This document shows, one piece after another, positions 1 through 12,359 of a stretch of 64,000 bases of DNA. Location: positions 1 to 64,000 of the forward strand of contig NZ_JBHUJS010000003.1 of NCBI RefSeq assembly GCF_042683405.1. The letters are read 5' to 3'. The translations under genes and the position numbers were made by a program. The notes under the pieces were generated by a model that was not told the origin of the DNA, searched no databases, and saw only the letters and a list, made by a program, of their open reading frames with translations. Each line of letters opens with the position of its first letter. Position 1 is the first letter of the stretch. The DNA comes from Telluria sp042683405 (GTDB taxonomy: Bacteria > Pseudomonadota > Gammaproteobacteria > Burkholderiales > Burkholderiaceae_D).

Positions 1-216
1 CGGACTTGGAATGAAAAAACGGGCAAAGCCACCTATCTGACCCACAGGCTCGCAGCCTTAAGCACCATCGGTGTGACTCTGCCCGACCGGAAAAACAGCA
101 GAAGTATCTGCCGAATGGCAGGCGGTATCAATATACGAGGCACCTCCCTGCAGGCAGGCCTGACCCCGCGCTTGACGCAGCGCAGACGCGCAGCAGAAAA
201 ATGGAGCGAAAAGTAG
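1..216 (+). CDS. Possible 3' end of a gene cut by the window edge
   Basis: Frame 1 is open from the first base to a TAG at 214-216 (71 codons) and begins RTWNEKTGKATYLTHR. I do not recognise a family. Third codon positions are less GC-rich than in neighbouring genes, and the last third of the frame runs through a copy of a palindromic repeat (138-175), so the true gene may end earlier or the frame may be chance. If real, it is the C-terminus of a protein encoded to the left. Confidence 0.2.
   Translation, partial: RTWNEKTGKATYLTHRLAALSTIGVTLPDRKNSRSICRMAGGINIRGTSLQAGLTPRLTQRRRAAEKWSEK
138..175. repeat. GGGGTCAGGC-type repeat, copy 1 (partial)
   Basis: This segment matches 303-341 closely (AGGCACCTCC, then GCAGGCCTGACCCCGCG, then TTGA). 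It keeps the right arm GCCTGACCCC (158-167) but lacks the GGGGTC part of the left arm. Position and form fit a short interspersed palindromic element, here a damaged copy. Confidence 0.6.
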
Positions 217-296
217 CGGCACGCGACACCGTGTCAATCGTGCGCAGCCGGAGTAGCGCGCCACGCACCCGGGGTCTGGCACCTTGTGGCTGCGCC

Positions 297-341
297 GGGG
301 TCAGGCACCTCCTCTGCGGGCAGGCCTGACCCCGCGTTTGA
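297..341. repeat. GGGGTCAGGC-type palindromic repeat, copy 2
   Basis: Perfect inverted repeat GGGGTCAGGC (297-306) and GCCTGACCCC (324-333) with a 17-base loop, followed by the same tail as copy 1. A further degenerate fragment (GGGGTCTGGCACCT, 271-284) lies just before. The pair of copies fills most of the non-coding 180 bases ahead of the antiporter gene; I see no convincing promoter in 1-396. Confidence 0.65.
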
Positions 342-396
342 GGTATCGCAAAGGGGATATGGAATAATAGGCAATCTTTTGTCGGAAGAATTTTTT

Positions 397-1635
397 ATGA
401 TTGAAACTGTTGGGGCGGTCCTGTTCGCGCTTGCGCTGTTGCATACGTTCTCGGCCAAGTGGTTCGAGGGCCAGTCGGAGCGCTTTCCGCGCCATGCCGG
501 CCTGTTCCACCTGCTCGGCGAGGTGGAGGTGGTATTCGGCTTCTGGGCGATCGTCCTGATCATCGCCATGGCGCTGCTCGGCGGCGGCGCCTCGGCAATC
601 GCGTATGCGGAGTCGCGCAAGTACACCGAGCCGCTGTTCGTGTTCGTGGTGATGGTGGTGGCCGCCTCGCGCCCGGTGCTGGAACTGGTGTCGCAGCTGA
701 CGGCGACGCTGGCGCGGATGGCGCCGGTGCGCACCGAACTGGCGCTGGCCTGGCTCGGCCTGGCCCTGGTGCCGCTAACCGGGTCGCTGATCACGGAGCC
801 GGCAGCCATGACGATCGCCGCGCTGATGCTGGCCCCGCAGGTGTTCCGCAAGGACGTGCCGGAGTGGGCGAAGTACGCGGCCCTCGGCACGCTGTTCGTC
901 AACGTGTCGATCGGCGGAACGCTCACGTCCTATGCCGCGCCGCCGGTGCTGATGGTGGCGTCGACCTGGGGCTGGGACTCGGCCTTCATGCTCCAGACCT
1001 TCGGCTGGAAAGCGGCGCTCGCGGTGGCCGTCAACGCGACCGGCCTGATCATATTGCTGCGCCCGTATCTGAAGGTGGCGACGCCCAACGCCACGCCGCG
1101 CGCGCCGGTGCCGCTGGCCGTGTCGCTGGTGCACCTGGCGGTGCTGGCCGGCGTGGTGGTGCTGGCCCACCATCCGGTGCTGTTCCTCGGCTTGTTCATG
1201 CTGTTCCTCGGCTTCACCCACGCCTACCAGGATCATCAAAATCCGCTGATCCTGAAGGAGGCGCTGCTGGTGGGGTTCTTCCTGGCCGGGCTGGTGGTGC
1301 TGGGCGGGATGCAGCAGTGGTGGCTGCAGCCGCTGGTGTCGTCGCTGGGTCCGACCTCGATCTTCTTCGGCGCGCTGGGCCTGACCGCGATCACGGACAA
1401 TGCGGCGCTGACCTATCTCGGCTCGCTGATCGTGGGCCTGAGCGACCAGGCAAAGTACATGCTGATGGCCGGCGCGGTGGCCGGCGGAGGCTTGACGGTG
1501 ATTGCGAATGCGCCCAATCCAGCCGGCGCGGCGCTGCTGCGCAACGGCTTTGACGATGAGTCGATCGGGGCGGTAGGACTGCTGCTTGGCGCGCTGGCGC
1601 CAACCGTGGTGGCGTCCGGCTTCCTGCTGTTATAA
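397..1635 (+). CDS. Putative Na+/H+ antiporter (integral membrane protein)
   Basis: A 412-residue, strongly hydrophobic protein with about ten to twelve predicted membrane spans. It begins MIETVGAVLFALALLHTFSA and matches what I know of the 'putative Na+/H+ antiporter' family of proteobacteria (Na_H_antiport_3, Pfam PF07399). Recognisable stretches include the loop LVPLTGSLITEPAAMT and a late segment FGALGLTAITDNAALTYLGS with a membrane-embedded Asp. The ATG at 397 is chosen because GGAAGA lies 8 bases upstream and the longer in-frame extension (from 286) would translate repeat DNA. It probably exchanges Na+ for H+ across the inner membrane; the substrate is assigned by family only. Monocistronic. 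Confidence 0.75.
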   Translation: MIETVGAVLFALALLHTFSAKWFEGQSERFPRHAGLFHLLGEVEVVFGFWAIVLIIAMALLGGGASAIAYAESRKYTEPLFVFVVMVVAASRPVLELVSQLTATLARMAPVRTELALAWLGLALVPLTGSLITEPAAMTIAALMLAPQVFRKDVPEWAKYAALGTLFVNVSIGGTLTSYAAPPVLMVASTWGWDSAFMLQTFGWKAALAVAVNATGLIILLRPYLKVATPNATPRAPVPLAVSLVHLAVLAGVVVLAHHPVLFLGLFMLFLGFTHAYQDHQNPLILKEALLVGFFLAGLVVLGGMQQWWLQPLVSSLGPTSIFFGALGLTAITDNAALTYLGSLIVGLSDQAKYMLMAGAVAGGGLTVIANAPNPAGAALLRNGFDDESIGAVGLLLGALAPTVVASGFLLL

Positions 1636-1661
1636 GAGGCCGGTCCGCAGCAGGGCGGGCT

Positions 1662-1781
1662 TCACTTGAGGATCCGCAGCAGCGATGCCGGGAGGAGGCG
1701 CGCCAGCAGGCTCGGGAACGAACGGGTCGGGATGGTTTTGCCGAGCGATCCGGCATAGTTGCAGCGGGTGTTCAGTAACAT
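1662..1781 (-). CDS. Small basic hydrophobic protein, 39 residues
   Basis: A short frame starting MLLNTRCNYAGSLGKTIPTR and ending LLPASLLRILK, read towards the convergent antiporter gene. An AGGAG-like site (GGAGA) lies 9 bases before the ATG on the minus strand. The product is cationic with a leucine-rich amphipathic C-terminal half. No family recognised. The good ribosome-binding site and compact fit between neighbours argue for a real gene; the lack of known homologues argues caution. Confidence 0.4.
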   Translation of the reverse strand: MLLNTRCNYAGSLGKTIPTRSFPSLLARLLPASLLRILK

Positions 1782-1962
1782 GGTCTAAGTCTCCGGGTTG
1801 GGGGTCAGGCAAGAATATCTAAACGACAACGCCCGCTCCGTGCGTTACCTCGCATTAGCCCATCCATACAACACTTTTTCGCGCGCGCCTAACTCGCGCT
1901 GTCAATACGCGCGTCCTGCTACATTTTCACCATGGAGTCTTTAGTTTCACGAGGAGGTCATC

Positions 1963-2655
1963 ATGGCGAACTTTACTGATCGCGATCGTTACGGCATGTA
2001 CCGCAACACAGACACCAGCGGCCCCGGCCCCGCACTGATGGGTGCGCACACGCTGCTTGGGAACGACGTCGTCAACGGGCAGGACGAAAGCCTGGGCGAC
2101 ATCAAGGAAATCATGCTGGACATGCGCACGGGACGCGTTGCCTACGCTGTGCTGGCCTTCGGCGGCTTCCTCGGCATCCGCGAGAAGCTGTTCGCCGTGC
2201 CCTGGCAGGCGCTCTCGCTCGATACCGCCAACCATCGCTTCGTGCTGGATGTGCCCAAGGATAAGCTGGTCAATGCGCCAGGGTTCGACAAGCACCACTG
2301 GCCCGACATGGGCGACGTGAAATGGCAGGATGCCGTGCACGACTTCTATGGCACCGAACCGTATATGGAGCAGCCAGGCGGCCCCGGCGTGGGGAGCGGC
2401 ATGAGCGGCAGCGGCGTTAGTGCAGGCGCCGGCGCCGGCATGCAGGGCGGCGCGGGGATGGGCAGCATGGGCGCAGGACATGCGGGCGGCAGCGAAGGCA
2501 CGCCCGCGCCCGCTTCCGAGACGGTCCGGCGCGCCCCTGCGGGCGGTGCGCGCGGGCTGGAATCGCACCGGCTGCGCGCCACGCCGCTCGACTTCAGCGC
2601 GGACGACGGCTCCGGATCGATCACGCACAGCACCTACCGCGAAAAGGACGAGTAG
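1963..2655 (+). CDS. PRC-barrel domain protein
   Basis: A 230-residue cytoplasmic protein. Residues about 25-115 form a PRC-barrel domain (GNDVVNGQDESLGDIKEIML, then VAYAVLAFGGFLGIREKLFA and VPWQALSLD), the fold found in RimM and photosynthetic reaction centre subunit H. The C-terminal half is a low-complexity Gly/Ala/Met/Ser region followed by a charged tail. An excellent Shine-Dalgarno (GAGGAGG, 1951-1957) precedes the ATG. Such proteins in soil proteobacteria are often stress-induced, but the sequence gives no specific role. Transcribed alone and convergent with hrpA. Confidence 0.8.
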   Translation: MANFTDRDRYGMYRNTDTSGPGPALMGAHTLLGNDVVNGQDESLGDIKEIMLDMRTGRVAYAVLAFGGFLGIREKLFAVPWQALSLDTANHRFVLDVPKDKLVNAPGFDKHHWPDMGDVKWQDAVHDFYGTEPYMEQPGGPGVGSGMSGSGVSAGAGAGMQGGAGMGSMGAGHAGGSEGTPAPASETVRRAPAGGARGLESHRLRATPLDFSADDGSGSITHSTYREKDE

Positions 2656-2902
2656 CGCGGAGATATATGGAGAAGCGCGAAATTCGCGCACAATCATCGC
2701 AGATGAGCCAGGATCGGCCAGAAAGCCGGACACCTGACCCCGATGCGTGCAGTAGGACGCGGATCTGCCGAGATAACGGAAGTTACGCTCAGATAGCGTC
2801 AGAAAAGCGGATTCAGCTTTTAGCGAAGGCTGAAGTGTAGGTCTGCGTGGATGGCGGCGCCCACTGCGCCGCAATTCGCGTCACCCATGCATGTGCGCCA
2901 GG
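2656..2902. other. Intergenic region between convergent genes with two hairpins
   Basis: No gene seen. Two small inverted repeats occur: ACGCT-CAGAT-AGCGT (2784-2798) and AAAAGC-GGATTCA-GCTTTT (2803-2821). Either could end transcription of the PRC-barrel gene or of hrpA, which converge here. Stems are short, so this is tentative. Confidence 0.3.
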
Positions 2903-7492
<4,590 letters not shown>

Positions 7493-7535
7493 TGAGTTTT
7501 TACATGGTTTTAGGCGCGCACACCGCGCAGCGAAT

Positions 7536-7541
7536 TATAAT
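7536..7541 (+). promoter_or_regulatory. Candidate -10 box of argA
   Basis: A perfect TATAAT lies so close to the likely ATG (7549) that transcription would start at or next to the start codon, giving a leaderless or nearly leaderless mRNA. No clear -35 box is seen in the 55-base gap to hrpA. The first ATG (7540) overlaps this box. Confidence 0.35.
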
Positions 7542-7548
7542 GCCGCAA

Positions 7549-8859
7549 ATGGAAAACCCTTTCGAATTCGTCCAGTGGCTGCGCTCTGTCGCACCCTACA
7601 TCCACGCCTTCCGCGGCAAGACCTTCGTCGTCGCTTTTCCCGGTGAGCTGGTCAGCGCCGGCGCCCTGCCCGTGCTGGCCCACGACCTGTCCCTGCTCAA
7701 CGCGCTCGACATCAATGTCGTGATCGTGCACGGCTCGCGTCCGCAGGTCGCCGAGCAGCTCGCGCTGCGAAACGTGGAGGGCCGCTTCCACAACGGCCTG
7801 CGCATCACCGACACCGCCGCGATGGAATGCGCCAAGGAAGCCGCCGGCGAACTGCGCCTCGATATCGAAGCCGCCTTCAGCCAGGGTTTGCCTAACACGC
7901 CGATGGCGCACGCAGCGATCCGGATTATCTCCGGTAACTTCGTCACCGCGCGCCCGCTTGGCGTGATCGACGGCGTGGACCACGAACTCACCGGCATGGT
8001 CCGCAAGATCGCCGCCGAAACCATCCACGGCATTCTCGCCACCGACAGCCTGGTGCTGCTCTCCCCGCTCGGCTTCTCGCCGACCGGCGAGATCTTCAAC
8101 CTGACCATGGAAGACGTGGCGGTGTCCGCGGCGGTCGAACTGCACGCGGACAAGCTGATCTTCATCACCGAGACCCCGATGATGCAGGACGCGGCCGGCG
8201 TCGATATCCGCGAGCTGTCCTCGCACCAGGCCGAAGCGGTCATGCAGGCCGGCTTCCTGCCGCCCGAGCAGACCTACTACCTGCAGAACGCGGTCAAGGC
8301 CTGCAACTCCGGCGTCGACCGCGCGCACATCGTGCCGTTCGCGATGGACGGTTCGGCCCTGCTGGAACTGTTCACCCACGATGGCGTCGGCACCATGATC
8401 TCGCACGAGAACCTGGAGAGCCTGCGCAAGGCCACCGTCGAAGACGTGGGCGGCATCATCAAGCTGATCGAACCGTTGGAAGCGGACGGCACGCTGGTCA
8501 AGCGCGGCCGCGAACTGATCGAGCGCGAGATCGACAACTTCTCCGTGATCGACCACGACGGCGTGATCTTCGGCTGCGCGGCACTGTACCCGTTCCCGCA
8601 GGAGAAGATGGCGGAGATGGCGTGCCTGACCGTGAACCCCGAAGTGCAGGCCCAGGGCGACGGCGAGCGCATCCTGCGCCACATGGAAAACCGCGCCCGC
8701 GCCGCCGGCCTGACCAAGCTGTTCGTCCTGACCACGCGCACCTCGCACTGGTTCCAGAAACGCGGCTTCGTGCCCGCCACCGTGGACGCGCTCCCGAAGG
8801 ACCGCCAGAAGATGTACAACTGGCAGCGCAAGTCGCAGGTGCTGGTCAAGACCTTATAA
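7549..8859 (+). CDS. argA: Amino-acid N-acetyltransferase (N-acetylglutamate synthase)
   Basis: A 436-residue two-domain enzyme making N-acetylglutamate from glutamate and acetyl-CoA, the first step of arginine synthesis. The N-terminal amino-acid-kinase-like domain (about 1-280) starts ENPFEFVQWLRSVAPYIHAF and contains VVIVHGSRPQV; the C-terminal GNAT domain (about 290-436) contains CLTVNPEVQAQGDGERIL, an acetyl-CoA site variant, and ends MYNWQRKSQVLVKTL. ATG 7549 is preferred because the family starts near this point; ATGs at 7540 and 7504 are in frame but none has a good ribosome-binding site. Divergent from hrpA. Its TAA stop lies within a TATAAT (8855-8860) that may serve the next gene. 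Confidence 0.93.
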   Translation: MENPFEFVQWLRSVAPYIHAFRGKTFVVAFPGELVSAGALPVLAHDLSLLNALDINVVIVHGSRPQVAEQLALRNVEGRFHNGLRITDTAAMECAKEAAGELRLDIEAAFSQGLPNTPMAHAAIRIISGNFVTARPLGVIDGVDHELTGMVRKIAAETIHGILATDSLVLLSPLGFSPTGEIFNLTMEDVAVSAAVELHADKLIFITETPMMQDAAGVDIRELSSHQAEAVMQAGFLPPEQTYYLQNAVKACNSGVDRAHIVPFAMDGSALLELFTHDGVGTMISHENLESLRKATVEDVGGIIKLIEPLEADGTLVKRGRELIEREIDNFSVIDHDGVIFGCAALYPFPQEKMAEMACLTVNPEVQAQGDGERILRHMENRARAAGLTKLFVLTTRTSHWFQKRGFVPATVDALPKDRQKMYNWQRKSQVLVKTL

Positions 8860-8894
8860 TTTCACTTTTCGCACATACGAATCAGGAGCACCAC

Positions 8895-9167
8895 ATGGCA
8901 CGCACCGTCCACTGCATCAAACTGAATAAAGAAGCCGAAGGACTCGACTTCCCGCCGTACCCGGGCGAACTGGGCAAGCGGATCTACGAATCGGTATCGA
9001 AGGAAGCGTGGGCTGCGTGGATCAAGCACCAGACCATGCTGGTCAACGAAAACCGCCTGAACCTGGCCGACCTGCGTGCGCGCAAGTACCTGGCCACGCA
9101 GATGGAGAAGCACTTCTTCGGCGAAGGCGCGGATGCCGCCGCCGGCTACGTCCCGCCATCGGAATAA
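8895..9167 (+). CDS. yggX: Probable Fe2+-trafficking / oxidative damage protection protein
   Basis: A 90-residue protein of the YggX family, at the usual length, starting MARTVHCIKLNKEAEGLDFP with the conserved Cys7. The family protects Fe-S enzymes from oxidative damage and may handle labile Fe(II) in the cytoplasm. AGGAG lies 7 bases before the ATG. It follows argA by 35 bases and may be co-transcribed or read from the TATAAT overlapping the argA stop. Confidence 0.93.
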   Translation: MARTVHCIKLNKEAEGLDFPPYPGELGKRIYESVSKEAWAAWIKHQTMLVNENRLNLADLRARKYLATQMEKHFFGEGADAAAGYVPPSE

Positions 9168-9170
9168 TAG

Positions 9171-9207
9171 CGGTCCCGTCGTCCCCGCCCCAAGGCGGGG
9201 ATGACCG
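9171..9207. terminator. Hairpin between convergent yggX and lipoprotein gene
   Basis: Inverted repeat TCCCCGCC-CCAA-GGCGGGGA (9182-9201), extended by outer arms CGGTC/GACCG. It sits in the 42-base gap between two convergent genes and probably ends both transcripts; a T-rich tract is weak. Confidence 0.55.
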
Positions 9208-9209
9208 TT

Positions 9210-9575
9210 CTACTTCAGCGGCGCGCACTGGCGCATTTCACAGCGCGCCATGAACACCTGCCCGTTATCGCACGCCATGCGGTACACCTCCACCGGTCCC
9301 TTTTCGGACACCAGCCCCGCACCCAGCCCGCCCTTGCACTGACGCTGCAGCGCCATCTTTTCGACGGTCGCTGACGAGACGCCCGAGCGGAACGGCACGC
9401 GTTCGATCGCGACGCCGTCGACCATGAGCAGCGGCTGCCCGTCCGCGCCCAGCGCAGGCGCACTGCGCCTGACCGGCGCCAGCGGCGCGTCGTCCCTCGA
9501 TGCGATGTACGACGGGAAGTTCGAACATGCGGACAGGGCCAGCGCACCCGCCAGCAGGACAGCCATTCGCTTCAT
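9210..9575 (-). CDS. Small lipoprotein of unknown function
   Basis: A 121-residue protein with a lipoprotein signal (MKRMAVLLAGALALSAC; lipobox LSAC, lipidated Cys at residue 17). The mature part contains LLMVDGVAIERVPFRSGVSS and four further cysteines (QCKGG, MACDN, ARCEMRQC) that could form disulphides in the periplasm. No family recognised. GGAG lies 5 bases before the chosen ATG. It starts 14 bases after rpiA on the same strand and is probably co-transcribed with it; no functional link is evident. Confidence 0.75.
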   Translation of the reverse strand: MKRMAVLLAGALALSACSNFPSYIASRDDAPLAPVRRSAPALGADGQPLLMVDGVAIERVPFRSGVSSATVEKMALQRQCKGGLGAGLVSEKGPVEVYRMACDNGQVFMARCEMRQCAPLK

Positions 9576-9589
9576 GGATTCTCCGTTGA

Positions 9590-10267
9590 TCAGAAAGTCA
9601 GCGTCTTCACGCCTTCGGCAGTACCGAGCAGGCACACGTTGGCGCCGCGCTGTGCGAACAGGCCCACGGCCACCACGCCCGGCACCTGGTTGATCTCGCT
9701 TTCCAGCGCCACCGGGTCGGTGATCGACAGGCCGGCCACATCGATGATCTCGCCGCCGTTGTCGGTGATGAACGCGTCGGTGGTGCCCGGCTTGACGCGC
9801 AGCTTCGGCTGCCCGCCCAGCGATGCCAGCTTGCGCATGACGGCATTGCGCGCCATCGGCAGCACTTCCACCGGCAGCGGGAACGCGCCCAGCACGTCGA
9901 CCAGCTTGGAACCGTCGGCGATGCAGACGAACTTCGCCGACACCGATGCAACGATCTTCTCGCGCGTCAGGGCAGCGCCGCCGCCCTTGATCATGGCGCC
10001 GGCGGCGTTGATCTCGTCGGCACCGTCCACGTAGACGGAGATCGATGGCACGTCGTTCATGTCGAACACTTCGATGCCGTGGCCGCGCAGGCGCGCCGCC
10101 GTCGCTTCGGACGACGCTACCGCGCCCTTGATGCGGTCCTTGATCTTTGCCAGTTCGTCAATAAAGAAGTTGGCGGTGGAGCCGGTGCCCACGCCAATCA
10201 CTTCGCCGTCGACCACGTATGCAATCGCCGCCTGGGCGACCGCTTTTTTCAATTCGTCTTGATTCAT
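9590..10267 (-). CDS. rpiA: Ribose-5-phosphate isomerase A
   Basis: A 225-residue enzyme that interconverts ribose-5-phosphate and ribulose-5-phosphate in the pentose phosphate pathway. Family motifs are present: GTGSTANFFIDEL near the N-terminus, DGADEINAAGAMIKGGGAAL in the middle (catalytic Asp and the phosphate-binding Lys-Gly loop) and KPGTTDAFITDNGG later. The ATG giving MNQDELKKAV is preferred over an upstream one ten codons earlier because it matches the family's length. First gene of a two-gene unit with the lipoprotein gene. Confidence 0.95.
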   Translation of the reverse strand: MNQDELKKAVAQAAIAYVVDGEVIGVGTGSTANFFIDELAKIKDRIKGAVASSEATAARLRGHGIEVFDMNDVPSISVYVDGADEINAAGAMIKGGGAALTREKIVASVSAKFVCIADGSKLVDVLGAFPLPVEVLPMARNAVMRKLASLGGQPKLRVKPGTTDAFITDNGGEIIDVAGLSITDPVALESEINQVPGVVAVGLFAQRGANVCLLGTAEGVKTLTF

Positions 10268-10367
10268 CGTATATGCAAACAGAAATAATCCCGCCATTCT
10301 ATCACCCGCTCCACCTTAAAAATGAAGCCACAACGATGACAGGAAGATAACGGTAAAGGGGACACGC

Positions 10368-10748
10368 ATGAACAAGGCCATGAATACCTCCCGCACGGTG
10401 CTGGTCGTCGACGACAGCCGCGTTTCGCGCCTGGTGGCGCGCAAGTTCATCCTCGGCGCGCATCCTGACTGGACTGTCGAGGAAGCCTCGACCGGCGAGG
10501 AGGCGCTGGAAAAGGTCCGCACCGGCGGCCAGCCCTCGCTCATCATCATCGACGTGAACATGCCCGGCATGGGCGGCATCGCGGCGGCCGAGCGCCTGCG
10601 CAATGCCTGTCCCGGCACGCCCATCTCGCTGCTGACCGCGAACGTGCAGAACGCCACGCGCTGCAGCGCCAACGACCTCGGGATCGGATTCATGGAAAAG
10701 CCGATCACCGAGGAACGCATCAGCAGGGTGTTGAGCGTCCTGAACTGA
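10368..10748 (+). CDS. CheY-like single-domain response regulator
   Basis: A 126-residue stand-alone receiver domain. All phosphorylation residues are present: acid pair Asp15-Asp16, phospho-acceptor Asp62 in IIIDVNMPGMGG, Thr90 in SLLTAN and Lys111 in FMEKPI. There is no output domain, so the signal must pass by protein contact. It is the first gene of an operon: the CheC-like gene starts 1 base after its stop and a diguanylate cyclase follows. An AAAGGGGA ribosome-binding site precedes the ATG. No histidine kinase is encoded nearby, so the phosphodonor lies elsewhere. Confidence 0.88.
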   Translation: MNKAMNTSRTVLVVDDSRVSRLVARKFILGAHPDWTVEEASTGEEALEKVRTGGQPSLIIIDVNMPGMGGIAAAERLRNACPGTPISLLTANVQNATRCSANDLGIGFMEKPITEERISRVLSVLN

Positions 10749-10749
10749 C

Positions 10750-11370
10750 ATGCACGCCCTCAGCGAACTCCAGCAGGACGCGCTGCTGGAGATTTTCAAT
10801 ATCGGCATCGGGCACGCTGCCGCCGCGCTCTCCGACATCGTCAACGAGAAGGTGACGATGGCAGTGCCCTCGCTCAGCTTCCTCGAATTCGCCGGGGTCC
10901 CTGCCCTGCTGGGCGTGGGCGACGAGGTGCGTGCCTGCGGCATCAGCCAGCAATTCCGCGGCGCCTTCGAGACGTCGGCAGTGCTGATGTTCCCCGAGCA
11001 TAAGAGCCTGGAGCTGGTGCGCCTGATGCTGGGCGAATCGACGCCGCTGGCCGAACTGTCGGCGATGGAGCAGGAGGCGCTGACCGAGATCGGCAACATC
11101 CTGCTGAACGCCTGCATCGGCGCGCTGGCCGACATTTTCGAGCACGAGCTGCGCGGCTCGATGCCGCGCTACCACGCGGGCCGCAGCGACGAGGTGCTGG
11201 CCGCCGCCTGCGGCAATACGGCGGAAACGCATGTGCTGTTGCTGCACATCGACTTTGCGCTGGAACGCCACCAGATCGACGGCTACGTCGCCTTCGTGCT
11301 CGACATGGGCGCGCTGGGCAAGCTCAGGACGCACATCGACGGCTACCTGCAGCGCATGGGGGTAGCCTGA
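10750..11370 (+). CDS. CheC-like chemotaxis phosphatase
   Basis: A 206-residue protein of the CheC/CheX/FliY phosphatase family. Both catalytic signatures (E-x2-N) are visible: Glu14-Ile-Phe-Asn17 followed by IGIGHAAAALS, and Glu113-Ile-Gly-Asn116 followed by ILLNACIGALAD. Such enzymes dephosphorylate CheY-like receivers. The 1-base gap to the receiver gene upstream points to that receiver as substrate, and the cyclase gene overlaps its stop by 1 base. CheC proteins are uncommon in betaproteobacterial chemotaxis, so this is probably a dedicated module rather than the main chemotaxis pathway (inference). Confidence 0.85.
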   Translation: MHALSELQQDALLEIFNIGIGHAAAALSDIVNEKVTMAVPSLSFLEFAGVPALLGVGDEVRACGISQQFRGAFETSAVLMFPEHKSLELVRLMLGESTPLAELSAMEQEALTEIGNILLNACIGALADIFEHELRGSMPRYHAGRSDEVLAAACGNTAETHVLLLHIDFALERHQIDGYVAFVLDMGALGKLRTHIDGYLQRMGVA

Positions 11371-12320
11371 TGGGCGCCGCGCCGGATCAGCGCACGCTGC
11401 TGCTCGAGAGCCTGCTTGACGCCGCCAGCCTGGGCGTCGTCGCGCTCGATTGCGAACAGCGGGTGCTGTTATGGAACCGCTGGATGGCAGAACATGCGAA
11501 CCTTCCCGCGCAGGCGGTGCTGGGCAAGCCCTTCTTCACCGTGTTCGACAGCCTGGACAACCGCAGGCTGGAAGAAGCGGTGCGCCAGGCCTTGCGCGGC
11601 TTTCCGTCGGTGCTCTCGCAGACCCTGCACAAGGCGCCGCTGCCATTGTTCACGCATCCGGGCGGACCGCGCATGCAGCAGGCGGTCGCGGTGACGCCGG
11701 TCGAGGTGCACGGCGGAACGCGGCATTGCCTGATCCAGGTCAGCGATGTCACGGCCGCCGCCACGCGCGAACAGCTGCTGCGCGAGCAGGCGCTGGAGCT
11801 GCGATCGCAAACGTTCTCGGACGGGCTGACGGGAGTGGCCAACCGCCGCTTCTTCGACCAGGCGATCGAAAAGGAAGTGCGGCGCGCGCGCCGCTCGTCG
11901 ATGCCGCTGTCGCTGCTCATGATCGACATCGACTTCTTCAAGTCGTACAACGACCATTACGGACACCAGCTCGGCGACGACACGCTGATCCGGGTGGCGG
12001 GTGCGCTCGGCGAATGCCTGCAGCGCAAGGACGACCTGGTCGCGCGCTACGGCGGGGAAGAATTTGCGGTGGTGCTGCCGGAGACGGGGCAGGTGCAGGC
12101 GCTCAAGCTGGCCGAAGCGCTCCGCACGCGCGTGGCGCTGCTGGACATTCCGCATGCGCACACGGGCGACAAGCCCTATGTCACGATCAGCATCGGACTG
12201 GCGACCCGGCGTGGCGACGCGCAACTGGAAGCGTCCGCGCTGATCCGCGCCGCCGACCGCGCGCTGTACGAGGCCAAGCACGCAGGCCGCGACCGCGTCA
12301 TCGCCCTGACGCCTGAATAG
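11370..12320 (+). CDS. Diguanylate cyclase with N-terminal PAS-like domain
   Basis: A 316-residue cytoplasmic protein. Residues about 12-130 look like a PAS sensor domain (LGVVALDCEQRVLLWNRWM), followed by a short helix and a GGDEF domain (about 148-312). The active site is GGEEF (228-232), with the catalytic DIDFFKSYND upstream. An inhibitory I-site RxxD (RKDD, 219-222) lies exactly five residues before it, so product inhibition by c-di-GMP is expected. The start codon overlaps the CheC-like stop (GATGG/TGATG arrangement), so translation is probably coupled. Nothing indicates an EAL domain. Confidence 0.9.
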   Translation: MGAAPDQRTLLLESLLDAASLGVVALDCEQRVLLWNRWMAEHANLPAQAVLGKPFFTVFDSLDNRRLEEAVRQALRGFPSVLSQTLHKAPLPLFTHPGGPRMQQAVAVTPVEVHGGTRHCLIQVSDVTAAATREQLLREQALELRSQTFSDGLTGVANRRFFDQAIEKEVRRARRSSMPLSLLMIDIDFFKSYNDHYGHQLGDDTLIRVAGALGECLQRKDDLVARYGGEEFAVVLPETGQVQALKLAEALRTRVALLDIPHAHTGDKPYVTISIGLATRRGDAQLEASALIRAADRALYEAKHAGRDRVIALTPE

Positions 12321-12322
12321 AA

Positions 12323-12350
12323 GGGGACGGTCCCTGCGGGGACAGCCCCC
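12323..12350. repeat. GGGGACAGTCCC-type repeat
   Basis: GGGGACGGTCCC-TGCG-GGGACAGCCCCC directly after the cyclase stop codon and before the convergent chitinase stop. May also act as a hairpin terminator. Confidence 0.75.
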
Positions 12351-12359
12351 CACTCACCC

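Noticed and set aside
12000..12320. EAL or second output domain in the PAS-GGDEF protein
   Set aside because: The protein ends right after the GGDEF domain; only the cyclase domain is present.
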